IMG/VR virus record: IMGVR_UViG_3300022745_000043
Location: 1-51,124 of that record
DNA from: a virus
DNA: 51,124 bases
Strand: one strand, 5' to 3'
Shown here one piece after another: positions 45,531 to 51,124 of the stretch (position 1 is the first letter of the stretch; each line of letters opens with the position of its first letter). The translations under genes and the position numbers were made by a program. The notes under the pieces are model-generated. The model did not search any database. It had not been told where the DNA came from and was given only the letters and a program-made list of their open reading frames with translations.

Positions 45531-46808
45531 TCACCCCGTTCCGCCGACCCCCGTGGCCGATGCCGGGAGCGTAGCGCCGCCGGACCCGGTCAGGCTGCGT
45601 TCCAAGCCCTCGAGCGCTGCCCGGGTGAGGGTGGTGTCGACGTGCTGGTAGTTCCGGGTCGTGACGACGTCGGAATGGCCGAGGATGTCCTGGATGACCT
45701 TCGTGTCGACGCCTCCCTCCATGAGCAGCGTCGCAGTGGTGTGGCGCGCGGCGTGGAGCTCGACGCGCGGCGCACCGGCCCGCTCGAGCGCGGCGTACCA
45801 CCGGTCGCGGTCGCCCTTCGGGTCCAGCGGCCGGCCGTCGTCGTCGTGCCACACCAGACCGTGCGGGTTCGGCTGACCGAATGTGGCAAGCCGGCGTCGC
45901 TCGAGCAGGTCGCGCATGACGTCCAGCAGCGGGATAACGCGCCGGCTGCGCGCGGACTTCGGCCGCGTCAGGCACAGTCCGCCGTCGAGTGGACGGACCT
46001 CGAAGCCCGGCGGCGTGCCGAGGTTGCGCCGCGGGCACTCCGCTCCTCGCTTGCGTCCGCAGGGCGACGCCCCGCACCCGTGGCGCCAGGTGAGGCGCTG
46101 CAGCTGCCACGCCAGGTCGATGGTGCGCCGCTCGAGGTCGACGCACTCCCACGTCAGGCCCAGCGCCTCGCCCTGGCGCTCGCCGTACAGCAGAGCGAGC
46201 GCCCATCGTGCCGCGAACGGGTCCTCCGCTGCCGCGGTGAGGACCGCGCGCGCCTGGCCCGTGGTGAGCGCCCCGCGGCTGTTCACGGCCCGACGTGGTG
46301 CATCGACGAGGGTGGCGACGTTGCGGGTGACCAGGCCCTCGCGCTCGGCGTCCTTGAGCGCCTTGGCCAGGATGCGGTGCGCTTGCAGCGCCGTGGTGGA
46401 CTCCAAGCCCTTCGTCTCGATGATGTACGCGTGGACGGCCCGCACGTGCGCGGGCGTCAGCTTGTCCAGCCGCGCGCGCCCCGCAGCCTCCTTGATCAGT
46501 CGGACCTTGTGCCGGTAGGTGTCCAGGGTGCGCGGGCGGACCCGCTTGGCGGCGATGTCGACGAGCCAGCGGTCGAGCCAGTCGGCCAGCGTCGTCGAGC
46601 GCGTCGGCACGTCGCCGTGGATGCCCACCTGTCGCCGGACCTCGCGGAGCTTCTCGAGGGCACCGGCCTGGGTGGAGTGCACGACCACCTTGCGCCGGCG
46701 CTTGCCCGAAGGCGTCGAGCCGAGGTCGACGGCACCGACCCACATGCCGTCCTTCTTGCGCTGGTACAGCGCGCCGTCCCCCGGCTGCCGTCGCGCTGTC
46801 TTCGTCAT
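45531..46808 (-). CDS. int: Tyrosine site-specific integrase (tRNA-Lys-type site)
   Basis: 425 residues from ATG 46808, preceded by GAAGGTG. It has an arm-binding AP2-like N-terminus (GALYQRKKDGMWVGAVDLG), a core-binding domain (STTLADWLDRWLVDIAAKRV) and a catalytic domain with R211 (GERQGEALGL), H352-x2-R355-H356 (LHAARHTTA), H378 (LGHSD) and Y387 (RNYQHV). A Cys-bearing insertion (GCGASPCGRKRGAEC, 244-258) is unusual. It is unrelated in detail to the integrase at 3362-4522. Its start lies beside the tRNA-Lys site and direct repeats. Confidence 0.93.
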   Translation of the reverse strand: MTKTARRQPGDGALYQRKKDGMWVGAVDLGSTPSGKRRRKVVVHSTQAGALEKLREVRRQVGIHGDVPTRSTTLADWLDRWLVDIAAKRVRPRTLDTYRHKVRLIKEAAGRARLDKLTPAHVRAVHAYIIETKGLESTTALQAHRILAKALKDAEREGLVTRNVATLVDAPRRAVNSRGALTTGQARAVLTAAAEDPFAARWALALLYGERQGEALGLTWECVDLERRTIDLAWQLQRLTWRHGCGASPCGRKRGAECPRRNLGTPPGFEVRPLDGGLCLTRPKSARSRRVIPLLDVMRDLLERRRLATFGQPNPHGLVWHDDDGRPLDPKGDRDRWYAALERAGAPRVELHAARHTTATLLMEGGVDTKVIQDILGHSDVVTTRNYQHVDTTLTRAALEGLERSLTGSGGATLPASATGVGGTG

Positions 46809-46850
46809 CGTCGCACCTTCTCGTCCACCACTGACACGGAGCCGATCTAC

Positions 46851-47092
46851 GTTAGCCAAACGTTAGCCAGGAGCGTACCGGAACCTGCCGGACCCTGCCC
46901 ACGAGACCCCTTGCACGAGAAGGCTTTTCGGTGCTGCTCGCACGCTAAGACTACCGGAAACACGGACTTTTAATCCGCGGGTTCTGGGTTCGATCCCCAG
47001 GCGGCCCACCCGCCAGAACGCCCGTAGTTCTTGGGAACCAGCGCGACGAGCCTTCGCTCCTCCGAGGACCGCGTTAGCCAGCACGTTAGCCA
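46851..47092 (+). repeat. GTTAGCCA arm-type repeats on both sides of the tRNA-Lys core
   Basis: GTTAGCCA occurs at 46851-46858 and 46862-46869, and again at 47073-47080 and 47085-47092, all in the same orientation, the two pairs spaced 11 and 12 bases. They flank the core at 46964-47010. Paired direct repeats next to an integrase gene are expected arm-binding sites. Presence on both sides indicates an undivided attP. Confidence 0.7.
46964..47010 (+). other. attP-type core: 3' fragment of tRNA-Lys(TTT)
   Basis: From the anticodon stem onward the tRNA-Lys is intact: CGGACTTTTAATCCG (anticodon TTT at 46970-46972 region), T arm CTGGGTTCGATCCCCAG (46984-47000), acceptor strand GCGGCCC (47001-47007), A and CC. 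The expected 5' strand GGGCCGC and D arm are missing in the preceding 100 bases. A 46-bp tRNA 3' half is the usual identity block between attP and attB for tRNA-targeting integrases. Confidence 0.75.
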
Positions 47093-47823
47093 AGGTCCTC
47101 GGCCGCCTCGGCCGCCCTCATCTGCGCGACCTCGGCCCGAAGGGCGCGGATCTCAGCGGCCAGCACCGCAGTGTCGTCGTCCTGGTGCCCGCGCACCTGC
47201 TCGACGAACCACGCCGCCACCGTCGCGGTGATCACCCCGAGCATCGACACTCCGACGACCATCAGGGCCACGCCGACGAACCGGCCGGCCGTGGTCACGG
47301 GGAACAGGTCGCCGTACCCCACCGTCGACATCGTCGTCGCAGCCCACCAAAGGCCGTCCCCGAGTGTCTCGATGTGCGCGCCCGGAGCGCCGCGCTCGGC
47401 GTCCAGGACCGCGAGCGCGCCCAGACAAGCGACCGTGAAGGCGCTCACTGCGATGGCGGCCATCGTCTTGCCCACCGCGACGCGAGCCCCGCGCCGCAGG
47501 AGCCACTGGCCCGCGGTGAAGACGCGCAGGACCCTGAGGCTCCGGAATGCCGGGATGACGACCGCGATCACGTCGATCGGGTGCCGGAGCAGGTACCGGC
47601 CGCGCTGCGGCGCGAGCCAGACCCGGATGCCCAGGTCAACGGCGAACACGCCCCAGATCACCCCGCTCGCGATCGACAGAACGCGCGAGACGAGGGGCGG
47701 AGGCGCGATCACCAGGACGTCGTAGGCGTACAGGGCGATGAAGGCGAACGCCAGCACGACCATCAACCGTGCCGTGCGGTCCTCGTAGGCGACGAGCCTC
47801 TCGACGGTGCGCTCGCGGCTCAC
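47086..47823 (-). CDS. Voltage-gated-like potassium channel
   Basis: 245 residues from GTG 47823. Six transmembrane segments are visible (21-41, 47-70, 82-92, 95-112 as a reduced S4 with RSLRVLRV, 119-140, 178-205). A complete selectivity filter TVGYGD at 167-172 lies in the pore loop, followed by a C-terminal coiled coil (AAEIRALRAEVAQMRAAEAA). This is an entire Kv-type channel subunit. It is transcribed together with the ImmA and repressor genes (nine bases apart), so it may be made in the lysogen. Its stop codon overlaps an attP arm repeat. Host origin is possible; phage cargo is more likely by position. Confidence 0.85.
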   Translation of the reverse strand: MSRERTVERLVAYEDRTARLMVVLAFAFIALYAYDVLVIAPPPLVSRVLSIASGVIWGVFAVDLGIRVWLAPQRGRYLLRHPIDVIAVVIPAFRSLRVLRVFTAGQWLLRRGARVAVGKTMAAIAVSAFTVACLGALAVLDAERGAPGAHIETLGDGLWWAATTMSTVGYGDLFPVTTAGRFVGVALMVVGVSMLGVITATVAAWFVEQVRGHQDDDTAVLAAEIRALRAEVAQMRAAEAAEDLG

Positions 47824-47832
47824 GACGAGGCC

Positions 47833-48270
47833 TCACGAAGCGCGCAGGGCCTCCTCGAGCAAGGACCGCTCGTGGGAGGTGAGACCGGCAAGCCGCACGC
47901 GGACAGTGTGGACGTCGACCCACAGCTCATCGGCGAGCTCGCGCTCGTTGCCGGTCCAGCACAGTGCAGCCGCCAGACAGGCCAGCGGGATGAGACGCCG
48001 CGCCGCGGCCGCGTCTGTGGCCCGTTCGCGCCTGGCGTGCAGGATGGCGTCGAGTAGCGGCCGGTCATCGTTGCTCGCGTGCTCGAGCTCGTGCGCCAGG
48101 ACGGCACGGCGCTGGCGCTGCGTGAGTCCGCGAGCCAGCGTGATGGTCCTGCTGTCGGAGTCCCAGTGGCCCAGGCAGTCTTCGGTTTCGTCGAAGACCA
48201 CGTGCACGCCGAGTGCTTCGGCATGGCGCCATGGGTGGTACTCATCTCGACCCGGAATCGTCCGGATCAC
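47833..48270 (-). CDS. ImmA/IrrE-family metallopeptidase, second phage
   Basis: About 145 residues from GTG 48270; a TTG at 48288 is possible. HELEH at 60-64 within AVLAHELEHASNDDRPLLDA binds zinc, and RRERATDAAAARRLI supplies the third-ligand helix. The C-terminal WVDVHTVRVRLAGLTSHERS resembles that of the 4519-4935 protein (LDVTVDVVRRRIRSLTVQEK). It overlaps the end of the repressor gene, its likely substrate. Confidence 0.82.
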   Translation of the reverse strand: MIRTIPGRDEYHPWRHAEALGVHVVFDETEDCLGHWDSDSRTITLARGLTQRQRRAVLAHELEHASNDDRPLLDAILHARRERATDAAAARRLIPLACLAAALCWTGNERELADELWVDVHTVRVRLAGLTSHERSLLEEALRAS

Positions 48271-48670
48271 GCTTTCGCTTGGCCGCAACCTTCAGCCCCC
48301 GTCTGTCCCCCGCGGGATTCCTACCCGGGAGGTGCGACACAGTGGCTGGCGCAGTGTCAGCCAGGAGCCGGACGAGTTCCACGACGGCGGCGCGTTGCCG
48401 GCGGTCGAGGCGGTTCGCCTCTGGCGGGAGGATGAACGGCTCGTTCTCGCCGGCCGGGAGGCCGGCCATCGCGCGGATCGTCGAGGGCGTCACACCCAGG
48501 GCGAAGGCCACGCTGACAACTACGTCCTCCGTCGGCTCGCCGTCGCCGTGCATGAGCCGGAGCACGGCCTGGACCGAGACATCGGCCTTGGACGCGAGCG
48601 CGCGAGCGGACCCGATCCCCCGAGGGTCCATCAGAGCCCTCCACTCGGGAGGCGTCTCTCGCTGCGCCAT
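48242..48670 (-). CDS. XRE-family repressor, second phage
   Basis: 142 residues from ATG 48670. Residues 18-70 form an HTH (GSARALASKADVSVQAVLRL, EPTEDVVVSVAFALGVTPST), the rest a helical tail (RLDRRQRAAVVELVRLLADT). It lies opposite a Cro-like gene with CGTAGACA operators between them. The sequence and operators differ from those of the first phage, so the two should be heteroimmune. Confidence 0.8.
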   Translation of the reverse strand: MAQRETPPEWRALMDPRGIGSARALASKADVSVQAVLRLMHGDGEPTEDVVVSVAFALGVTPSTIRAMAGLPAGENEPFILPPEANRLDRRQRAAVVELVRLLADTAPATVSHLPGRNPAGDRRGLKVAAKRKRDPDDSGSR

Positions 48671-48713
48671 GTCTCCCACTCTCGCGCGACACGCCGAGTG
48701 GTGTCCACGAAAT

Positions 48714-48851
48714 GTGTAGACACCGCGTGTGCAGATTACACGGCCGTAATTCGCTGACCTGCACGTCAGCGGCCGTTCCTCCTCCCCACAGACGTAGACA
48801 AACCTGTCTACGTCTGCGAACCTGTTGCGCGTTGCACGAGACACGTCTACG
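48714..48851. promoter_or_regulatory. Operator set: CAGACGTAGACA inverted repeat and half sites
   Basis: CAGACGTAGACA (48789-48800) and its exact complement TGTCTACGTCTG (48805-48816) form a 12-bp palindrome with a 4-base centre. Half sites occur at 48716-48722 (GTAGACA) and 48845-48851 (GTCTACG). The region is lower in GC and lies between repressor and Cro-like starts. Confidence 0.78.
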
Positions 48852-48853
48852 GT
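48825..48853 (+). promoter_or_regulatory. Early rightward promoter of the second phage
   Basis: TTGCGC (48825-48830), a 17-bp spacer and TACGGT (48848-48853), which overlaps the right operator half site, point to the Cro-like gene starting at 48867. Placement matches the operator-in-promoter design of the first phage. Confidence 0.5.
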
Positions 48854-48866
48854 TTGCGAGGTCAGC

Positions 48867-49145
48867 ATGGATCACGACCACAGGGACACCGGGAGGTTCT
48901 GGGTGAGACTCATCAGCGCCCGCGTCCTGGCCGACTACATGACGCACCGCGAGGAGACCGTCCGGTCGCTGGCGACGAAGGTCGGCTGCTCGCCCTCCAC
49001 CGTCGGACACCTCCGCTCGGGCAAGCGGAACACGTGCAAGCCGGCCGTCGCCAAGGCCATCGAGAAGCAGCTCAACGCACCCCCCGGTTCTCTCTTCGTC
49101 GCGCAGGTGTCTCGCGTCGCGAGCAACACGGGTCGTGCGGCATGA
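48867..49145 (+). CDS. XRE-family Cro-like regulator, second phage
   Basis: 92 residues from ATG 48867; GTG 48903 is an alternative with GGGAGG upstream. The HTH reads SARVLADYMTHREETVRSLA, then TKVGCSPSTVGHLRSGKRNT, with a supporting helix AIEKQLNAPPGSLF, a form common in actinophages. First rightward gene after the operator. It overlaps the next start by ATGA. Confidence 0.8.
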   Translation: MDHDHRDTGRFWVRLISARVLADYMTHREETVRSLATKVGCSPSTVGHLRSGKRNTCKPAVAKAIEKQLNAPPGSLFVAQVSRVASNTGRAA

Positions 49146-49336
49146 CCGTCACGACTATCAGCTACACACTGGCGACCGCGTCGGCCGCGACAGGCCTGTC
49201 CGAGCGGAGCATCGCCGACGCGATCCGCCGCGGCGACCTCATCGCCCACTACGTGACAGACCGGCCGTCGATCCTCGCCGGCGACCTCGCCGCATGGATC
49301 GAATCCGGCCCGACCGAGAAGAGGCGGTCGGCATGA
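49142..49336 (+). CDS. xis: Excisionase-like HTH protein, second phage
   Basis: 64 residues. ISYTLATASAATGLSERSIA, then DAIRRGDLIAHYVTDRPSIL and DLAAWIES form a MerR/Xis-type domain. It occupies the same place as the 6139-6369 gene, just before the C-rich hairpins, and is the likely partner of the tRNA-Lys integrase. Confidence 0.75.
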   Translation: MTVTTISYTLATASAATGLSERSIADAIRRGDLIAHYVTDRPSILAGDLAAWIESGPTEKRRSA

Positions 49337-49395
49337 CGCGACTCGTCGCGGCTGTCGCGCGCGCACTCGGGTGGTCCCCCCGTCGGCTCACGTAG
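49333..49395 (+). CDS. Possible 20-residue peptide
   Basis: ATG 49333 overlaps the previous stop, and the frame reads MTRLVAAVARALGWSPRRLT. Only the overlap supports it; it may be a chance frame. Confidence 0.3.
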   Translation: MTRLVAAVARALGWSPRRLT

Positions 49396-49404
49396 CCACC
49401 GACC

Positions 49405-49488
49405 CCGGTCGGTGCGTGTCTCCCCCGTCGCGCAATCGACCGGCCAGGTGCGGCGTCCCATGTCTCCCCCGTCGTGGGGCGCCGCACC
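49405..49488 (+). ncRNA. Tandem C-rich-loop hairpins, 6C-RNA-like, second phage
   Basis: Hairpin 1: CCGGTCG (49405-49411) with CGACCGG (49437-49443), extended by GTGCG/CGCGC, exposes TGTCTCCCCCGT. Hairpin 2: GGTGCGGCG (49447-49455) with CGCCGCACC (49480-49488), extended by CCC/GGG past one bulged T, exposes ATGTCTCCCCCGTCGT. Compared with 6381-6459 both arms of each stem have changed while pairing is kept, and the spacer CCA between hairpins is the same. Confidence 0.62.
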
Positions 49489-49500
49489 AACTACCGCCAC

Positions 49501-49565
49501 ACAAGCCAATGGACCGGCTCCCCGCGAAGAGATCACCGGCCCATCGACAACGACAGGGAGTCTAG
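49501..49565 (+). promoter_or_regulatory. Conserved leader, second phage
   Basis: 49501-49553 is identical over 53 bases to 6472-6524. The short frame from ATG 49509 (MDRLPAKRSPAHRQRQGV) stops at TAG 49563-49565, directly before ATG 49566, which would allow translational coupling. Confidence 0.55.
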
Positions 49566-49910
49566 ATGACTCGGGAGACGCTCGAGGTCGCCTTCGTCCT
49601 CGTGTTCCTGGCCGTAGTGCTCGCGCTCGCCGCGATCCACGACCGGTCCATGCGCCGCCGCGACGCCGGTCGCACCGCGCCCCTCAACACCCTGCGCGCG
49701 ATCGCGAAGGACTCGCACCACCGCCTCTCGGTCGCCCGCGACATGCGCGACCAGGCCGTCGTGGAGAACATCGGCCTCCTGCATCAGCTGCACGAAGCCC
49801 GAGCCCGCATCACCAGCCTCGAGGCCGAGCCCTCCGCCGCCGAAGTCGCCGCAGTCGAGCAGTTCGCCGCCACCGCGTTCCGGGGCCCGTTCGGGGGGCA
49901 GCAGCTGTGA
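49566..49910 (+). CDS. Small membrane protein with coiled coil, second phage
   Basis: 114 residues. The transmembrane helix (AFVLVFLAVVLALAAIHDRS) and coiled coil (LLHQLHEARARITSLEAEPS) match the 6820-7152 protein, ending in the same FRGPFGGQQL. It follows the conserved leader directly, without the 94-residue gene present in the first phage. Confidence 0.75.
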   Translation: MTRETLEVAFVLVFLAVVLALAAIHDRSMRRRDAGRTAPLNTLRAIAKDSHHRLSVARDMRDQAVVENIGLLHQLHEARARITSLEAEPSAAEVAAVEQFAATAFRGPFGGQQL

Positions 49911-50059
49911 GCGCCACCGTCGCCCTGGTCCGCCCGATCTGGCTGAGGTTCACCGCCTCCGCGACACCGACCGACGTCGCCGACGTCATCGCCCTCGCCG
50001 CCGGCCAGCCCGTTGCGCTCGTCGTCGACGTCATGCCCGCCATGGAGGTGGCGTCGTGA
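49907..50059 (+). CDS. Conserved 50-residue early protein, second phage
   Basis: From GTG 49907 to TGA 50059. VALVRPIWLRFTASATPTDV onward is the same as the 7149-7301 product except near the start (SATV for TATV). Conservation of coupling on both sides confirms the gene. Confidence 0.72.
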   Translation: MSATVALVRPIWLRFTASATPTDVADVIALAAGQPVALVVDVMPAMEVAS

Positions 50060-50355
50060 ACGGCTTCCTCGCCCTCGTCGGCTTCGTGACGCTGCTGTTC
50101 CTCGCCGTGCTGGGACTCGCCGCGATTGCGCTGTGGCTGCTGCGCGACAACGACCCCGGCGTCATCGACATCACTGACCGCATCGAGAGCGCGCGCGGCC
50201 ACGTGAAGGTCGTCGACGGGCCCGCGCCGGCCGACCCGGACACGGACGCCGGTCACACGACCGTCGGCCAGGTCCTCGGTGTCGCCCTGGTCCTGGCCGT
50301 CGTCGTGGCCCTGCTCGCGCTGTGCGGCGCGGTGGAGACGGGGTGGACGTCGTGA
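50056..50355 (+). CDS. Two-helix membrane protein, second phage
   Basis: 99 residues, about 95% identical to the 7298-7597 product. Helices FLALVGFVTLLFLAVLGLAA and LVLAVVVALLALCGAV flank the same acidic loop. The differences are few (VDGPAPADPD for VERPAPADPD, for example). Confidence 0.75.
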   Translation: MNGFLALVGFVTLLFLAVLGLAAIALWLLRDNDPGVIDITDRIESARGHVKVVDGPAPADPDTDAGHTTVGQVLGVALVLAVVVALLALCGAVETGWTS

Positions 50356-50585
50356 CGCGCCGCGTCATCGTCGTGGAGCGCGCCTACCGCCACCCCGACC
50401 GGCCGTTGGAGTGGAGCGTTTGGGGCGTCTGGGACTCCATCGGCGCGGTCCGCCGCGAGTTTGTCGAGCGCCGGATCGACGTGCCCACGTCGCACAACCG
50501 GTGGCGGCGGTACCCGTGGCAGTGGGCGGACGAGCACGCCGACTACCGGGCCGACCAGACCCCGCTGCGAAACGGGTCGTGGTGA
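50352..50585 (+). CDS. Hypothetical protein at the variable position
   Basis: 77 residues from GTG 50352. RRVIVVERAYRHPDRPLEWS, VWGVWDSIGAVRREFVERRI and a Trp-rich end (NRWRRYPWQWADEHADYRAD). It stands where the first phage has DUF3850 plus a helical protein, so this is a swap site. No family recognised. Confidence 0.68.
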   Translation: MTRRVIVVERAYRHPDRPLEWSVWGVWDSIGAVRREFVERRIDVPTSHNRWRRYPWQWADEHADYRADQTPLRNGSW

Positions 50586-50836
50586 CCGCCTTCGCCGCCA
50601 CGTGGGCGGCCCTATGGGCAGGTGCGGCGTTCCTGTCGGGGACGGCGCTGGGCTACCGACTGCGACGTCACGCAGCTGACACGTGTGGGGACTTCACCGC
50701 CTGCACGACAGCCATCGGGAAGGGCATGCGCCGCGACTACGTCGCCCGCTGCTCGCGCGCGGCGGGTCACCGCGGGCTGCACGTCGGCAAGGCCAGCGGC
50801 GTGAAGCTTCGGTGGGCGCGCGGGGAGTCGTCATGA
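50582..50836 (+). CDS. Small membrane protein with Cys pair, second phage
   Basis: 84 residues from GTG 50582. The transmembrane part (FAATWAALWAGAAFLSGTAL) equals that of the 8198-8434 protein. The soluble part diverges (DTCGDFTACTTAIGKGMRRD) but keeps CSRAAGHRGLHVG. It directly precedes the ParB-like gene; two small genes present in the first phage are absent here. Confidence 0.72.
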   Translation: MTAFAATWAALWAGAAFLSGTALGYRLRRHAADTCGDFTACTTAIGKGMRRDYVARCSRAAGHRGLHVGKASGVKLRWARGESS

Positions 50837-51124
50837 CCGGTCCTCGTGCCGCTGGTGGTCTGGCGCGGATCCAACTCGAGGAGATCCACCCGAACCCCGC
50901 GAACCCGCGCCAGTACGTCGGTGACGTCTCCGAGCTCGCGGACTCGATCCGGGAGCGCGGCCTGATCCAGCCCCTGGTCGTGCACCCGCGCACCCGCGGT
51001 GGCTACGAGCTGCTGTCCGGGCACCGCCGGTACGCGGCTCTCGTGCACCTGGACGCGGCCACCGCGCTGTGTCTGATCGCGCCGGCGCGGAAGGACGTCG
51101 AGGCGCTGCAGATCATGCTGGTGG
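50833..51124 (+). CDS. ParB-like protein, second phage, cut by window edge
   Basis: 97 residues visible from ATG 50833 (ATGA overlap). LARIQLEEIHPNPANPRQYV, SIRERGLIQPLVVHPRTRGG and GHRRYAALVHLDAATALCLI are almost the same as residues 10-97 of the 8935-9648 protein. DNA identity rises to nearly complete after about 50930, a good region for homologous recombination between the two phages. Confidence 0.88.
   Translation, partial: MTGPRAAGGLARIQLEEIHPNPANPRQYVGDVSELADSIRERGLIQPLVVHPRTRGGYELLSGHRRYAALVHLDAATALCLIAPARKDVEALQIMLV

Noticed and set aside
3362-46808. A single simple prophage bounded by the two tRNA fragments
   Set aside because: The two cores come from different tRNAs and each has its own integrase and both arm sets, so they cannot be attL and attR of one element.
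46921-47010. A complete tRNA-Lys gene
   Set aside because: Anticodon arm, T arm and 3' end are present, but no D arm or GGGCCGC 5' strand precedes them. It is an attachment-core fragment.

Overview
The window is high-GC DNA (about 70% G+C, strong G/C preference at third codon positions, many GTG starts, sparse Shine-Dalgarno sites). It carries actinobacterial families such as DUF3263 and VapBC45. It is almost entirely temperate siphovirus (HK97-fold) DNA, most likely prophage DNA from a high-GC actinobacterium; the host genus cannot be fixed from the sequence. I see no housekeeping gene.

Layout. 1-3,100: cargo end of one phage unit (excisionase-like protein, HicA-like protein, DUF3263, VapBC45 toxin-antitoxin, lipoprotein, secreted protein). 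3,116-3,330: attachment site holding the 3' part of a leucine-type tRNA, with arm-type repeats on both sides. 3,362-15,860: integrase, ImmA protease and repressor (leftward), operators, Cro-like gene, then a rightward chain of small translationally coupled genes including ParB-like, DUF2303, RusA and a winged-helix replication initiator whose gene contains six iterons. 15,877-38,743: late operon in canonical order: HNH, terminases, portal, MuF-type head protein with a C-terminal RelA/SpoT-like domain, scaffold, capsid, connectors, tail genes with a -1 frameshift, tape measure, tail tip, holin, endolysin. 38,800-45,530: cargo (DUF2283/DUF4258/DUF6941 operon, secreted endonuclease/exonuclease/phosphatase-family protein, small proteins, Panacea toxin-antitoxin pair, second DUF3263 plus lipoprotein, another lipoprotein). 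45,531-47,092: second integrase and a tRNA-Lys attachment site, again with arm repeats on both sides. 47,086-51,124: immunity and early genes of a second, related but heteroimmune phage (potassium channel, ImmA, repressor, Cro-like, and paralogues of the first early region up to ParB).

How it fits together. DUF3263 and ParB each recur after about 42-43 kb, one siphovirus genome, so the window spans one whole unit plus parts of two neighbours. In each unit the integrase module sits between cargo and immunity genes. Both attachment sites look like undivided attP sites, which suggests that related phages were joined by homologous recombination and not by integrase.

Most notable: (1) a virion MuF protein ending in a RelA/SpoT-like toxin domain, with a convergent antisense gene that has its own promoter and ribosome site and is a good immunity candidate; (2) a pair of C-rich-loop hairpins resembling actinobacterial 6C RNA, kept in both phages by compensatory change; (3) a lambda-O-like origin inside the initiator gene; (4) a VapBC45 cassette inserted into the 3' end of a DUF3263 gene; (5) a Panacea-domain antitoxin with an unfamiliar partner.
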